Assembly: GCA_001311805.1 (NCBI GenBank)
Contig: BBCA01000085.1
Location: forward strand, 1-8,251
DNA: 8,251 bases
Reading direction: 5' to 3'
DNA from: Lentibacillus juripiscarius JCM 12147
Lineage (GTDB): Bacteria > Bacillota > Bacilli > Bacillales_D > Amphibacillaceae
Part shown: positions 1 to 5,922 of the stretch, piece after piece
How positions within the stretch are numbered: position 1 is the stretch's first letter
How the letters are laid out: the number at the start of each line of letters is the position of its first letter
Program-made: the position numbers and the translations under genes
The notes under the pieces: model-generated
The model's database searches: none
What the model was told of the DNA's origin: nothing
The model's input: only the letters and a program-made list of their open reading frames with translations

Positions 1-54
1 GCTCAAACCGAGCGCGAGCAACGCCAAATCGAGCGCAACCTACCTCACCCCTAA
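1..54 (+). repeat. End of a QxERxxx heptad-coding 21-bp repeat array, closed by a stop
   Basis: Read in frame from base 1, this stretch gives AQTEREQRQIERNLPHP and then TAA at 52-54. The two recognisable units (CAA ACC GAG CGC GAG CAA CGC, then CAA ATC GAG CGC) have the same seven-codon period and the same Q-x-E-R core as the array at the right end of the window, on the same strand. It is either the C-terminus of a coiled-coil protein starting outside the window or the decayed edge of a non-coding repeat array. The units are more diverged than those at 8126-8251. The repeat relationship is seen directly; the coding status is undecided. Confidence 0.5.
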
Positions 55-100
55 CCCACGCACCCACTCCCAACAAAAACAAAATTTTCCCGGAGTACCA

Positions 101-129
101 TTCGTTTTTGCAGGAAAATATGCTATGCT
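101..129 (+). promoter_or_regulatory. Possible sigma-A promoter for the small membrane protein gene
   Basis: TTCGTT at 101-106 and TATGCT at 124-129 are separated by 17 nt and lie about 30 nt before the start codon at 161. Both hexamers are imperfect, so this is a weak call based on position and spacing. An overlapping TATGCT at 119-124 is an alternative -10. Confidence 0.3.
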
Positions 130-160
130 TAAAAGAGGATTTTCGATTGGAGGACGTATC

Positions 161-451
161 ATGTCGTTATCACGTATTATGAAGTTTATCACGGGCGGGA
201 GCGAGGCGTTTCTTGGCATTCCGTTTGTTGGCGGGGCGTTTGTTCTGAGCACTTCCTGGGGTGCGCTGTTTGTAATGTTCATCGCGCACCTGGTCACGCT
301 GATTATCGCACGGAAAGCAAATGGGAGCATGGCGGGCAGCATCCTCGGTATGATTACATCGTTTGTTGGTGTGATTCCTGTCGTCGGTATGACGATGCAC
401 ATTATTACAGCTATTATTCTGCTGGTCGACGCCATTATTCACAAGCAGTAG
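161..451 (+). CDS. Small hydrophobic membrane protein, function unknown
   Basis: This 96-residue protein begins MSLSRIMKFI. The ATG at 161 is chosen over an upstream in-frame ATG at 125 because TTGGAGGA at 147-154 sits at ideal spacing before it. After a short basic N-terminus there are three or four hydrophobic segments, at about residues 14-33, 35-52, 57-77 and 78-94. These are joined by a short polar stretch (ARKANGS, about residues 50-56). The segments are rich in Gly, Ile and Val, and the protein ends HKQ with no extramembrane domain. No catalytic motif is visible. It is the only gene in this end of the window on the plus strand and converges with the exporter genes at 588-1936. I do not recognise a characterised family. 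It is very likely a real integral membrane protein, but its role cannot be inferred. Confidence 0.75.
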   Translation: MSLSRIMKFITGGSEAFLGIPFVGGAFVLSTSWGALFVMFIAHLVTLIIARKANGSMAGSILGMITSFVGVIPVVGMTMHIITAIILLVDAIIHKQ

Positions 452-587
452 CCGCCGAATAAGCAGTGGCTGGCGCAGTTGTTTGGAAAAAATATCCATA
501 TCATCACTCCGCACCCAGCCCATCAAGTGCATCCCATCCACGCCGGCCGCTCATCACCCGGTCACCACGCCACACCAAACAGCACAT

Positions 588-1049
588 TCATCCGGCATCT
601 TCACTCAAGCGGACCGAGCTGCACTGATTTTTGATCATCTGGTTGGCGACTTCAGAGAACATCAGCCCGATGGCAATCGCCCCGGCGAGGAGCATGACTT
701 TTGCCGACAGCTGGACAGCCGTATGATAGTCATTTTCCACAAAATGCCGCATCGCATCGTAGGCAACACCGCCCGGCACAAGTGGAATAATGCCGGAGAC
801 GCTAATCGTGATGACCGGCAATTTGAACAGCTTGGCGCAGATTTGGCTGAGGACGCCGGCAAGTATCGCGCCGAAAACGGTCGCAGGCACCACGTCCATG
901 CCGCCCGATGACAGCATATAATACAAAATCCAGCCGGACATGCCGACCGTACCACACTGCACAAGTGCCCGTCTCGGCGCATTGAACAGCACGCCAAACC
1001 CCGCCGCAGCTATGAAACTCGTTCCCAATTGTGCAATAATCGTAAGCAA
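588..1049 (-). CDS. Thr/Ser exporter family small subunit (ThrE_2 / YjjB-like)
   Basis: The product is about 153 residues and almost entirely hydrophobic. It matches the ThrE_2 (DUF3815, YjjB) half of the threonine/serine exporter family: FNAPRRALVQCG near residue 25, GMSGWILYYML, FGAILAGVLSQ, and the family motif IPLVPGGVAYDAMR around residues 87-100. Four or five membrane segments are apparent. In two-gene systems this subunit works with a YjjP-type partner, encoded here just upstream on the same strand (1169-1936). Known relatives export small acids or amino acids: ThrE of Corynebacterium (Thr/Ser) and E. coli YjjPB (succinate). The substrate cannot be read from sequence. The start is uncertain. 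TTG at 1049 keeps the frame, but the best site is AAGGAG before ATG at 1059, which reaches this frame only if one T of the TTTT at 1049-1052 is extra. That would give MTGLLTIIAQ, and I think it likely. Confidence 0.85.
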   Translation of the reverse strand: MLTIIAQLGTSFIAAAGFGVLFNAPRRALVQCGTVGMSGWILYYMLSSGGMDVVPATVFGAILAGVLSQICAKLFKLPVITISVSGIIPLVPGGVAYDAMRHFVENDYHTAVQLSAKVMLLAGAIAIGLMFSEVANQMIKNQCSSVRLSEDAG

Positions 1050-1168
1050 AACCAGTCATCCTTTCTCCTTCAGGGACGTCGCAGTCGCTCCGGACAGAAT
1101 TTTACCCAAAATCCCATCAGCAGCCCGCAACCCTTATCTAAAATATACCTGCGCACCTTTTTACGGCC

Positions 1169-1936
1169 TTAAAATGCAAACACAACTGCCACACCAGCTC
1201 CAATGGCAAAAGCGGTCAGCACGGATTCAACGCCCTTGGACACACCTGCAACGAGGTGCCCAGCCATCAAATCGCGCACCGCATTGGTAATGTGAAGCCC
1301 CGGCACTAGCGGCATGACCGCGCCATAATCACTTTATCCAAACTGGCACCATACCCGTTGGCGATAAACAGCATGGCCAAGAGCCCCAAAATGAACGATG
1401 CAATGAAATGCGCGACAAACTCACTTCCACCAACTTGCCCGCACCGACCATCGCGGCGTAGCCAACCCCGCCGGCGACAAATGCAGGAATAAAATCAGGC
1501 CACGTTCCGCCAAACATAATGGCAAAACTGCCGCTCACAAAAGCCGCCGCAATAATCTGCATCCAATACGGGAACGTGAGCTGCGCCTGATCAACATCAT
1601 TCAGCTTCCCAAGCGCCTCGTTAATCGAAATTTCCTCCGCGGTAATAGCCCGCGAAATGCTATTCACCGCAGCAATTTTATGCAAATCCGTTGCCCGGTT
1701 TTGAATTCGGATAAAGTTCGTTACATCCGCAAAATCAGCCGAAAAATTAATGCCAGTCGCGTCGCATAGCTTTGAACATTTTCCAACCCAAACGCCTGCC
1801 CAATCCGGTTCATCGTATCCTCCACACGATACGTCTCCGCACCACTTTCCAGCATAATCTTCCCCGCCAGCATACTCACCTTCGCAATCAACACCCGATC
1901 CATCATCACCGCCACCACCTTCCATAACAATAACAT
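1169..1936 (-). CDS. Thr/Ser exporter family large subunit (ThrE_1 / YjjP-like), three frameshifts
   Basis: This is the partner of the 588-1049 gene, which lies about 110 nt downstream, probably in one operon. Read across three shifts, the product is 256 aa, normal for DUF1212/YjjP. The N-terminal cytoplasmic domain carries LAGKIMLESGAETYRVEDTM (about residues 23-42) and SYATPTGINFSAD. A membrane domain follows with WMQIIAAAFVSGSFAIMFGG, then FVAHFIASFILGLLAMLF, then the motif GAVMPLVPGLHITNAVRDL (about 206-224). Each break is fixed by restoring one base: a C near 1758-1760 (ATR becomes ATPTG), an A at 1425-1426 (KLVEV becomes KLVESEF) and a G at 1323-1324 (MAR becomes MGAVMPL). The start at 1936 has GGAGG at 1944-1948, 7 nt upstream; ATG codons 10 and 11 residues later are alternatives. 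As written, the gene cannot make a full protein. It is either a sequencing artefact (preferred) or a pseudogene. Confidence 0.8.
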
Positions 1937-1968
1937 TATAAAACCTCCAGCCCCATTTGGAAAGCAGC

Positions 1969-1987
1969 GGGACAGGCTTACTGTCCC
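1969..1987. repeat. 7-5-7 palindrome, REP-like copy 1
   Basis: GGGACAG-GCTTA-CTGTCCC is a perfect 7-bp inverted repeat with a 5-nt loop. Its first 16 bases recur exactly at 2991-3006. Palindromes of this general GGGACAG/CTGTCCC type are, from memory, scattered between genes in many Bacillota and resemble REP elements mobilised by IS200/IS605-like REP-associated transposases. No transposase is in the window. It lies about 33 bp upstream of the yjjP-like start and could be in that gene's promoter region. Confidence 0.6.
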
Positions 1988-2005
1988 AAGTGGAGCCGGA
2001 ACGTA

Positions 2006-2024
2006 GGGGCAGGCGCCTTGTCCC
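2006..2024. repeat. 7-5-7 palindrome, REP-like copy 2 (variant)
   Basis: GGGGCAGGCGCCTTGTCCC is again 19 nt, with GGGGCA pairing to TGTCCC (one G-U) around the self-complementary GGCGCC. It lies 18 bp from copy 1, so the two form a close pair of direct relatives. The loop differs from copy 1, so it is a second sub-type and not a simple duplication. Confidence 0.5.
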
Positions 2025-2158
2025 AGTGCGCCGCGGGTCAAATCGAGGGGCGTGGGGGAACTTGAGAGGGCGGCCCTGAATTGCGCAACCGTGACTAAGA
2101 TTTCCCAGCATTTCAATATCTGATAGAAAAACCTTCAGCTATAAATCGTTTCTTTCAA

Positions 2159-2240
2159 CTATAATCGTACACAACCAGAAAAGGTGTCATGATTTTTAAA
2201 AATAAACATCACACCTTTTCTGTATCCGATTCGATTATAG
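2159..2240. repeat. 82-bp nested palindrome; possible terminator or tiny MITE
   Basis: The outer arms CTATAATCG (2159-2167) and CGATTATAG (2232-2240) are exact inverse complements. Inside them, CAGAAAAGGTGT (2176-2187) and ACACCTTTTCTG (2211-2222) form a perfect 12-bp stem. The loop is AT-rich and partly self-complementary. Two perfect arm pairs, one inside the other, are more than a simple intrinsic terminator needs, and neither neighbouring gene ends here. A miniature transposable element or a structured RNA is possible. No clear target duplication flanks the arms. Confidence 0.5.
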
Positions 2241-2442
2241 GGTAACACAATGAAATGGGAGAGCTGCACATACAGAATGGTTTTTGAAGTGGGAAAGGTA
2301 CCCAGCACGCTGCTTTCAAGCAGTTACCAAAGATGGAGGATACGCCGCCCTGCCATTCACCTTTACTTTGAGCTCAAACCGTGTTTTGCCTACAGAACGG
2401 GGGAACCTACTGATAAGTATCTTTACAGGTAATGCGCTCCAT

Positions 2443-2467
2443 AAAGGACACCCAGACAAGGGCGTCC
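2443..2467 (-). terminator. Intrinsic terminator of the DUF2935 gene
   Basis: On the minus strand, GGACGCCC-TTGTCT-GGGTGTCC forms an 8-bp stem with one G-U pair. It begins 6 nt past the stop codon at 2474 and is followed by TTTAT. The T tract is short, but position and stem fit a rho-independent terminator. Confidence 0.6.
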
Positions 2468-2473
2468 CTATGA

Positions 2474-2903
2474 TCAATACTGCTCATACAAAATGGTCTG
2501 GGCGATACCGGTAAAATACTCGGATTCATCCACAATATGGTCAACAACGACTTTTGCGGTATGATTGCCCGAAACGACAGTACTCTCTGTTTTCACCTGT
2601 CTGCAAAATTGGATAAATGCCTGGCTTTCCTGCAGACAGAAGGAAACAAGGTCAAGTACTTGCTGGTACAGCGCCGGTGAAATGTGCTTGTTGCTCCGGA
2701 CGACCGACTCAATGAACCGCTTCACATGCTGATGCGTGGTATTCAGCACTTCCTCCCAATGCTTCAGCGCCTTCACATATTTTTCTTCCAAATCCGTGAC
2801 GAGCTCCCGCATGACAACCGTATGCTCCGCTTCCTGCTCCTTCCAGAACTCAGCCTCATCGAGCACCCGAAGCGGCATTTGCCCCCCCATAATAAAACTG
2901 CAT
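2474..2903 (-). CDS. DUF2935-like helical protein, frame broken in a G run at the N-terminus
   Basis: The body of the protein reads cleanly from QMPLRVLDEAEFWKEQEAEH to ILYEQY. Its features recall DUF2935, a helical-bundle family of unknown function common in Bacillaceae: FWKEQEAEHTVVMREL near the start, regularly spaced His/Glu (EH, HWEE, HQHVKRF), and a C-terminal VVDHIVDESEYFTGI segment. The spaced acidic residues and histidines suggest a ferritin/hemerythrin-like metal site, but that is inference. The best start is ATG at 2903, with GGAGG about 9 nt upstream. It gives MQFYYGG and joins GGQMPL only if the run of seven G (2882-2888) is really six. That yields 142 aa. As written, only the ATG at 2890 or 2878 is in frame, and neither has a good site. 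Family members are often two-domain; this one is single. Confidence 0.6.
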
Positions 2904-2937
2904 TCAAACTCATCCTCCCGATCTCACAAAAATTGAT

Positions 2938-2968
2938 GTCCCACTAATAGCTATGCAGCCAGTAGGAC
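2938..2968 (-). other. Hairpin in the DUF2935 upstream region
   Basis: On the minus strand GTCCTACT and AGTGGGAC can pair over 8 bp with one wobble, around a 15-nt loop containing CATAGCTATT. It lies 35 nt before the probable start at 2903, in leader or promoter. The role is unknown. CATA in the loop could be part of a sporulation-type -10, but the match is not good enough to call. Confidence 0.3.
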
Positions 2969-2990
2969 ATTCATGCCAAGGGGGGACGAG

Positions 2991-3009
2991 GGGACAGGCT
3001 TACTGTGCC
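2991..3009. repeat. 7-5-7 palindrome, REP-like copy 3
   Basis: GGGACAG-GCTTA-CTGTGCC shares 16 identical bases with copy 1 (1969-1984); only the distal arm has one mismatch. It lies between the DUF2935 and DUF3800 genes, in a G-rich patch (2980-3020) that contrasts with the AT-rich gene beside it. This makes it a dispersed intergenic repeat, not part of a gene. Confidence 0.55.
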
Positions 3010-3062
3010 GGCGGGGGAAAGCGGATCGAATTCACTTAATAGCACTTCGATGAACAAACATA

Positions 3063-4028
3063 CTAGGACTTTATATAAGTATTCCTTCCTAAACCGGTTA
3101 AATGGTCTTTATATCCTAGTAATAAGCCCAGCATGGTGTTTGGATAACCTAACGTTTCTCTTAATTCCTTAGTAGAGCATTCTGGATTTCGCAACAAGAT
3201 TTTTTGAACCTTTGTAATTTCATTCATGTCAAATGCAATTTTATTAACCATAAATGGTGAAAGATATTCTGCGATATTTATTTGTGTTAATTCCTCGTTC
3301 CCTGTCCATTGAAACAATCTAATTTGTTGTTGAAAACGTTCGAGATTGTTTTTTTCAATAAGGAACCGATAAATTAAATCGCTTTTAATTTTAGAAACAT
3401 CTGTGTCTTTTAAGTAATTCCTTTCCAAAAGAAAAACTACCATCCCCATAAAAGTATCGATTATTTGCAGGGGAATTGATTTTGTGGAATCTTGTGATAT
3501 TACTTTGTTTACACGATAATTTTTATTTCTGTAAGCTGAGTGAGCATTCATCTGTTCTATAAGTTTTTCATTTAAATGAAGTTTTTCATACTCATCATTC
3601 TGATCAATTTTAATTTTGACATTGACTAACTGATTACCGGAATCTAAATGGGAAAGATCTCTAGTCAGACCGTAGAAAAGTCTTTCCGGAATTTTATATA
3701 GAATAAGCTCCTTAGCTCTTGTGCAGTTAAACCTATATTAGCTGCCGAATGTAATGCATCTTCATTGTTTACAATTAAGATATTTATTCTAATGTCTTCA
3801 TTTATTACTGTATCCAGCATCTGAAAATACTTTTTAAAAATGTCTATCCTTTGTATAATCGGCAAAATGCAGCTCGCTATTAGAATGAGTGGTTTTAAAA
3901 ATATCCCTGACTTTCTTTACAATTTAAGCTAAGGATGAATCTGTACCACCGTAAGCTCCGTAATATGAAAACTTATCATTAAATTGATCAATTTTGGTTG
4001 ACTCATCAAAGTAAATTAAATAATTCAT
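3063..4028 (-). pseudogene. DUF3800 family protein, one stop codon and two frameshifts
   Basis: ATG at 4028, with GGGAG 7 nt upstream, opens MNYLIYFDESTK, the N-terminal D-E-S motif typical of DUF3800 proteins, a family thought to have an RNase H-like fold and found mostly in mobile or defence-like settings. Further family-like stretches are SYYGAYGGTDSS, SELHFADYTKD, RINILIVNNEDA, the acidic SIPLQIIDTFMGMV and a C-terminal CSTKELRETLGY. Three lesions interrupt the frame: TAA at about codon 35 (LA*IVKKV, one substitution from AAA or CAA), an extra T/A in the run near 3836-3840, and a missing A in the run at 3692-3695. Undoing them gives 321 aa, a normal length. The gene is much more AT-rich than its neighbours, which suggests acquisition. 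It is preceded by a long structured leader (4091-4183). The frameshifts may be sequence errors; the stop is harder to explain that way. Confidence 0.7.
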
Positions 4029-4090
4029 AGCAAACTCCCAACAATTTTTGTATTGACAGTTATTCGCAAATCATGTAATCTAATAGTAAA

Positions 4091-4137
4091 TTGTATTAGT
4101 TTCTCCGCTACCGACAAATGCAGAGCTGCTAATACAA
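4091..4137 (-). ncRNA. Structured leader motif, copy B, upstream of DUF3800
   Basis: On the minus strand TTGTATTAG and CTAATACAA form a perfect 9-bp outer stem. Inside is CAGCTCTGC, a short variable loop, then CGGTAGCGGAGAAA. CTGC can pair with GTAG, and flanking bases with GG around a bulged C, giving an inner stem. The inner sequence is nearly identical to copy A, while the outer stem differs in sequence yet still pairs. That is compensatory variation, the mark of a selected RNA. Candidate structured RNAs named after DUF3800 genes have been reported upstream of this family; whether this matches any of them is not known here. Confidence 0.5.
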
Positions 4138-4143
4138 AAAATA

Positions 4144-4183
4144 TTAGCTTTTCTCCGCTACCGTTCTTGCAGGGCTGAGCTAA
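4144..4183 (-). ncRNA. Structured leader motif, copy A, followed by a U tract
   Basis: This is the 5' copy in the direction of transcription. The outer stem is TTAGCT/AGCTAA, enclosing CAGCCCTGC, a 6-nt loop and CGGTAGCGGAGAAA. Compared with copy B, the pyrimidine in CAGCYCTGC changes C to U and keeps pairing with G. The stem is directly followed by TATTTTTT, so copy A could also act as an intrinsic terminator or attenuator in front of copy B and the gene. Confidence 0.5.
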
Positions 4184-4226
4184 CTTATATTTAAAATGAG
4201 ATGAGGCTAGGTTACTAGTCTCTTTT

Positions 4227-4245
4227 ATTATACCATATTTTGTTT
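4227..4245 (-). promoter_or_regulatory. Extended -10 promoter for the DUF3800 leader
   Basis: On the minus strand the sequence reads TATGGTATAAT: a perfect TATAAT (4227-4232) with TG one base upstream, an extended -10. No good -35 is visible at 16-18 nt, as is common for extended -10 promoters. A start near 4220 would give a leader of about 190 nt containing both RNA motif copies. Confidence 0.6.
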
Positions 4246-4378
4246 GGTAATGTTCGGAAAATTAATATTTCAATTGGATTTTGTTTCGTCTCATTCTGAA
4301 GCAGTGGAACCTGACGGCAGTAGTTGTGACGCTTAGACGCCAGCTTCCGCCCTGGTACCTGCCTCCCACACCAATAGT

Positions 4379-4408
4379 TTGCCTCGCCCGCGCTCCATCC
4401 GCTATAAT
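4379..4408 (+). promoter_or_regulatory. Sigma-A promoter of the tagO-like gene
   Basis: TTGCCT (4379-4384) and TATAAT (4403-4408) are 18 nt apart. Transcription would start around 4415, leaving a leader of about 45 nt before the ATG at 4461. The -10 is perfect and the -35 matches the consensus at four of six bases. Confidence 0.65.
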
Positions 4409-4460
4409 GTTAGCTAATACACCAATGTTCGACATCCAATTTCAAACAAGGAGACACACC

Positions 4461-5536
4461 ATGTTTGCTTATACCGATATGGCGGCAGCTTTTGCGATCG
4501 CGTTGCTGTCGGCATTTCTTCTTACATACCCGGTCAAAAAGCTGGCCATCCTTATTAAAGCGGTTGACCTGCCGAACCATCGCAAAATCCATACCGAAGT
4601 GACACCAAGACTGGGCGGCCTGGCCATATTTATGGGCGTTCTGCTCGGTGGACTCTATTTGCAGCCGCACCACGAGCATCTGCCGGAGATCCTGCTCGGT
4701 GCCATCGTCATCCTCATTACCGGTGCACTTGATGACCGTTATGCGATCCGCCCGGTGGTGAAGCTGGCCGGCCAATTAATTGCGTCTTCGTTTCTCATTT
4801 CCTCAGGCCTGATCATCGAGCGGATCACGATTCCGGTGTTCGGCATGGTCGACCTCGGATTTATGAGCGTGCTCATCACCGTGCTCTGGGTTGTCGGCAT
4901 CACCAACGCGATCAACCTTATTGATGGGCTCGACGGCCTTGCTACCGGTGTCACGACGATTGCGCTTACCAGCATGTTCGTCATGGCGATTATCGACGCG
5001 CAGGTTGTCGCGGCCTATTTGTGCATCGTTCTGATTGGCGCGAATCTCGGCTTTTTGTACCACAACTTTTACCCGGCAAAATTTATATGGGGGATACCGG
5101 TTCGAATTTTCTTGGATACATGATCGCCGTCGTGTCGGTTGTCGGCCTGTTCAAAAATATCGCCCTGTTCAGTTTCATCATCCCGGTCATCGTTCTGGCC
5201 GTGCCAATTTTTGATACGCTGTTCGCCATCGCGAGGCGGGCTTACAATAAGGAGCCGATCATGATGCCGGACAACAAGCATATTCATTACCAGCTGGTCG
5301 CAGCCGGATTCAGCCACCGAAAAACCGTTCTGATTATCTATGCGTTCAGCGCGTTGTTTGGCACCCTGGCCGTGCTGTTTTCGTATGCAAGCCTGTCGAC
5401 CGCTCTTGTCGTCACGTTTCTCATCCTGCTTCTGCTGCAGCTATTTGCTGAAATTAGCGGCGTGGTTGCAGGCGGCAAAAAACCGGTTATCGGTACGTTC
5501 AGGAAAATGGTTTGGCGGCGGGGGAGAGAGTATTAG
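4461..5536 (+). CDS. tagO: Undecaprenyl-phosphate GlcNAc-1-phosphate transferase (MraY/WecA/TagO family), one frameshift
   Basis: A polytopic membrane enzyme moving a sugar-1-phosphate, usually GlcNAc-1-P from UDP-GlcNAc, onto undecaprenyl phosphate. This is the first step of wall teichoic acid or related glycopolymer synthesis at the inner membrane face. ATG at 4461 follows AAGGAG at good spacing, so the open frame further upstream (from 4281) is not used. Family motifs in order: DLPNHRKIHTEVTPRLGG (36-53), GALDDRY (88-94), NAINLIDGLDGLATG (149-163), MGDTGSNFLGY (210-220), and PDNKHIHYQLVAAGFSHR (270-287). About ten or eleven membrane segments separate them. The frame breaks at 5078-5081, where four A stand for five, just before MGDTGS; restoring one A gives 358 aa, the usual length. 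The lesion removes catalytic motifs, so it would be null if real, which is unlikely for such a gene. TagO is preferred over WecA from the Gram-positive context. Confidence 0.85.
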
Positions 5537-5579
5537 GTGATTGGTGTGGGGGGATTAGGAGTAGCTGATTGTACGTCAT

Positions 5580-5590
5580 TGGTATATAAT
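5580..5590 (+). promoter_or_regulatory. Extended -10 promoter for the toxin-antitoxin genes
   Basis: TGGTATATAAT contains TATATA (5583-5588) preceded by TG and one base, overlapping a perfect TATAAT (5585-5590). No good -35 is seen at normal spacing. It lies about 47 nt before the antitoxin start and separates this unit from tagO, whose stop is at 5536 without an obvious terminator. Confidence 0.45.
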
Positions 5591-5636
5591 AAGGGTAAGA
5601 AGGTAAGAAACTAAGGAAGAAAGGAGAAAATGTGAA

Positions 5637-5922
5637 ATGGGTATTTTTAAATCGAAATATGCCCGTCTGACCGCAAAGGGACAAATTACCATCCCCAAAA
5701 GCGTCCGCCAGGCGCTTAATGTTGAAGAAGGCGACCAGCTTATATTCACAAAAGATGAAGATGGTAAAATGGTTGTGAAAAAAAGGCGCGCTGGTTGCTT
5801 TTGACGAATTTGCAACTGCAATCGGCCAGGAAGCAGAAGATAAAGGAATTACTGAAAAAGAGCTGCTTGAAGACTTGAAGGAGGTACGGAAGGAGATGTG
5901 GAATGAGCGAAGGGAGAACTAA
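5637..5922 (+). CDS. AbrB/MazE/SpoVT-type antitoxin, frameshift in an A run
   Basis: AAGGAG at 5621-5626 precedes ATG at 5637. The N-terminus is a classic swapped-hairpin AbrB DNA-binding domain: YARLTAKGQITIPKSVRQAL (8-27), then GDQLIFTKDEDGKMVVKK. The C-terminal part (AFDEFATAIGQEAEDKGITE, then ELLEDLKEVRKEMW) is the helical tail that usually binds and neutralises a partner toxin. Seven A at 5778-5784 throw the frame after VVKK; with six, the protein continues GALVAFDEF to a stop at 5922, 94 aa in all, typical for the family. It is probably autoregulatory at the promoter at about 5585. The PIN toxin originally began inside its 3' end (ATG at 5903), a normal translationally coupled TA layout. 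Confidence 0.75.

Larger units (their letters stand above)
1937..2473. other. Gene-poor intergenic stretch
   Basis: I see no convincing coding sequence here. Positions 1969-2024 hold two 19-nt palindromes, 2025-2110 is GC-rich without structure I can name, and 2159-2240 is a long nested palindrome. Positions 2241-2440 contain only short open frames (2250-2432 and 2284-2514 on the plus strand) with no good ribosome binding site, no recognisable domain and ordinary-looking translations. A small hairpin, CTGCTT-TC-AAGCAG, lies near 2310-2323. The DUF2935 gene's terminator closes the stretch at 2443-2467. Confidence 0.5.

Noticed and set aside
125..160. Upstream start of the small membrane protein at 125
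   Set aside because: The Shine-Dalgarno at 147-154 would lie inside the coding region and fits the ATG at 161; the region before 125 looks like promoter.
588..911. Plus-strand frames overlapping the YjjB-like gene
   Set aside because: They are antisense to a clear conserved membrane protein and their translations are charged and low in structure.
2250..2514. Short plus-strand open frames in the gap before DUF2935
   Set aside because: They have no good ribosome binding site, no recognisable domain, and run into the minus-strand terminator and gene end.
4091..4183. CRISPR-like repeat pair or a ToxI-type repeat antitoxin
   Set aside because: There are only two copies, each with its own compensating stem, the spacing is short, and there is no ToxN-like gene; the structured leader explanation fits better.
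4281..4460. N-terminal extension of the tagO-like protein from an ATG at 4281
   Set aside because: The extension is not family-like, crosses the sigma-A promoter at 4379-4408, and the ATG at 4461 has its own ribosome binding site.
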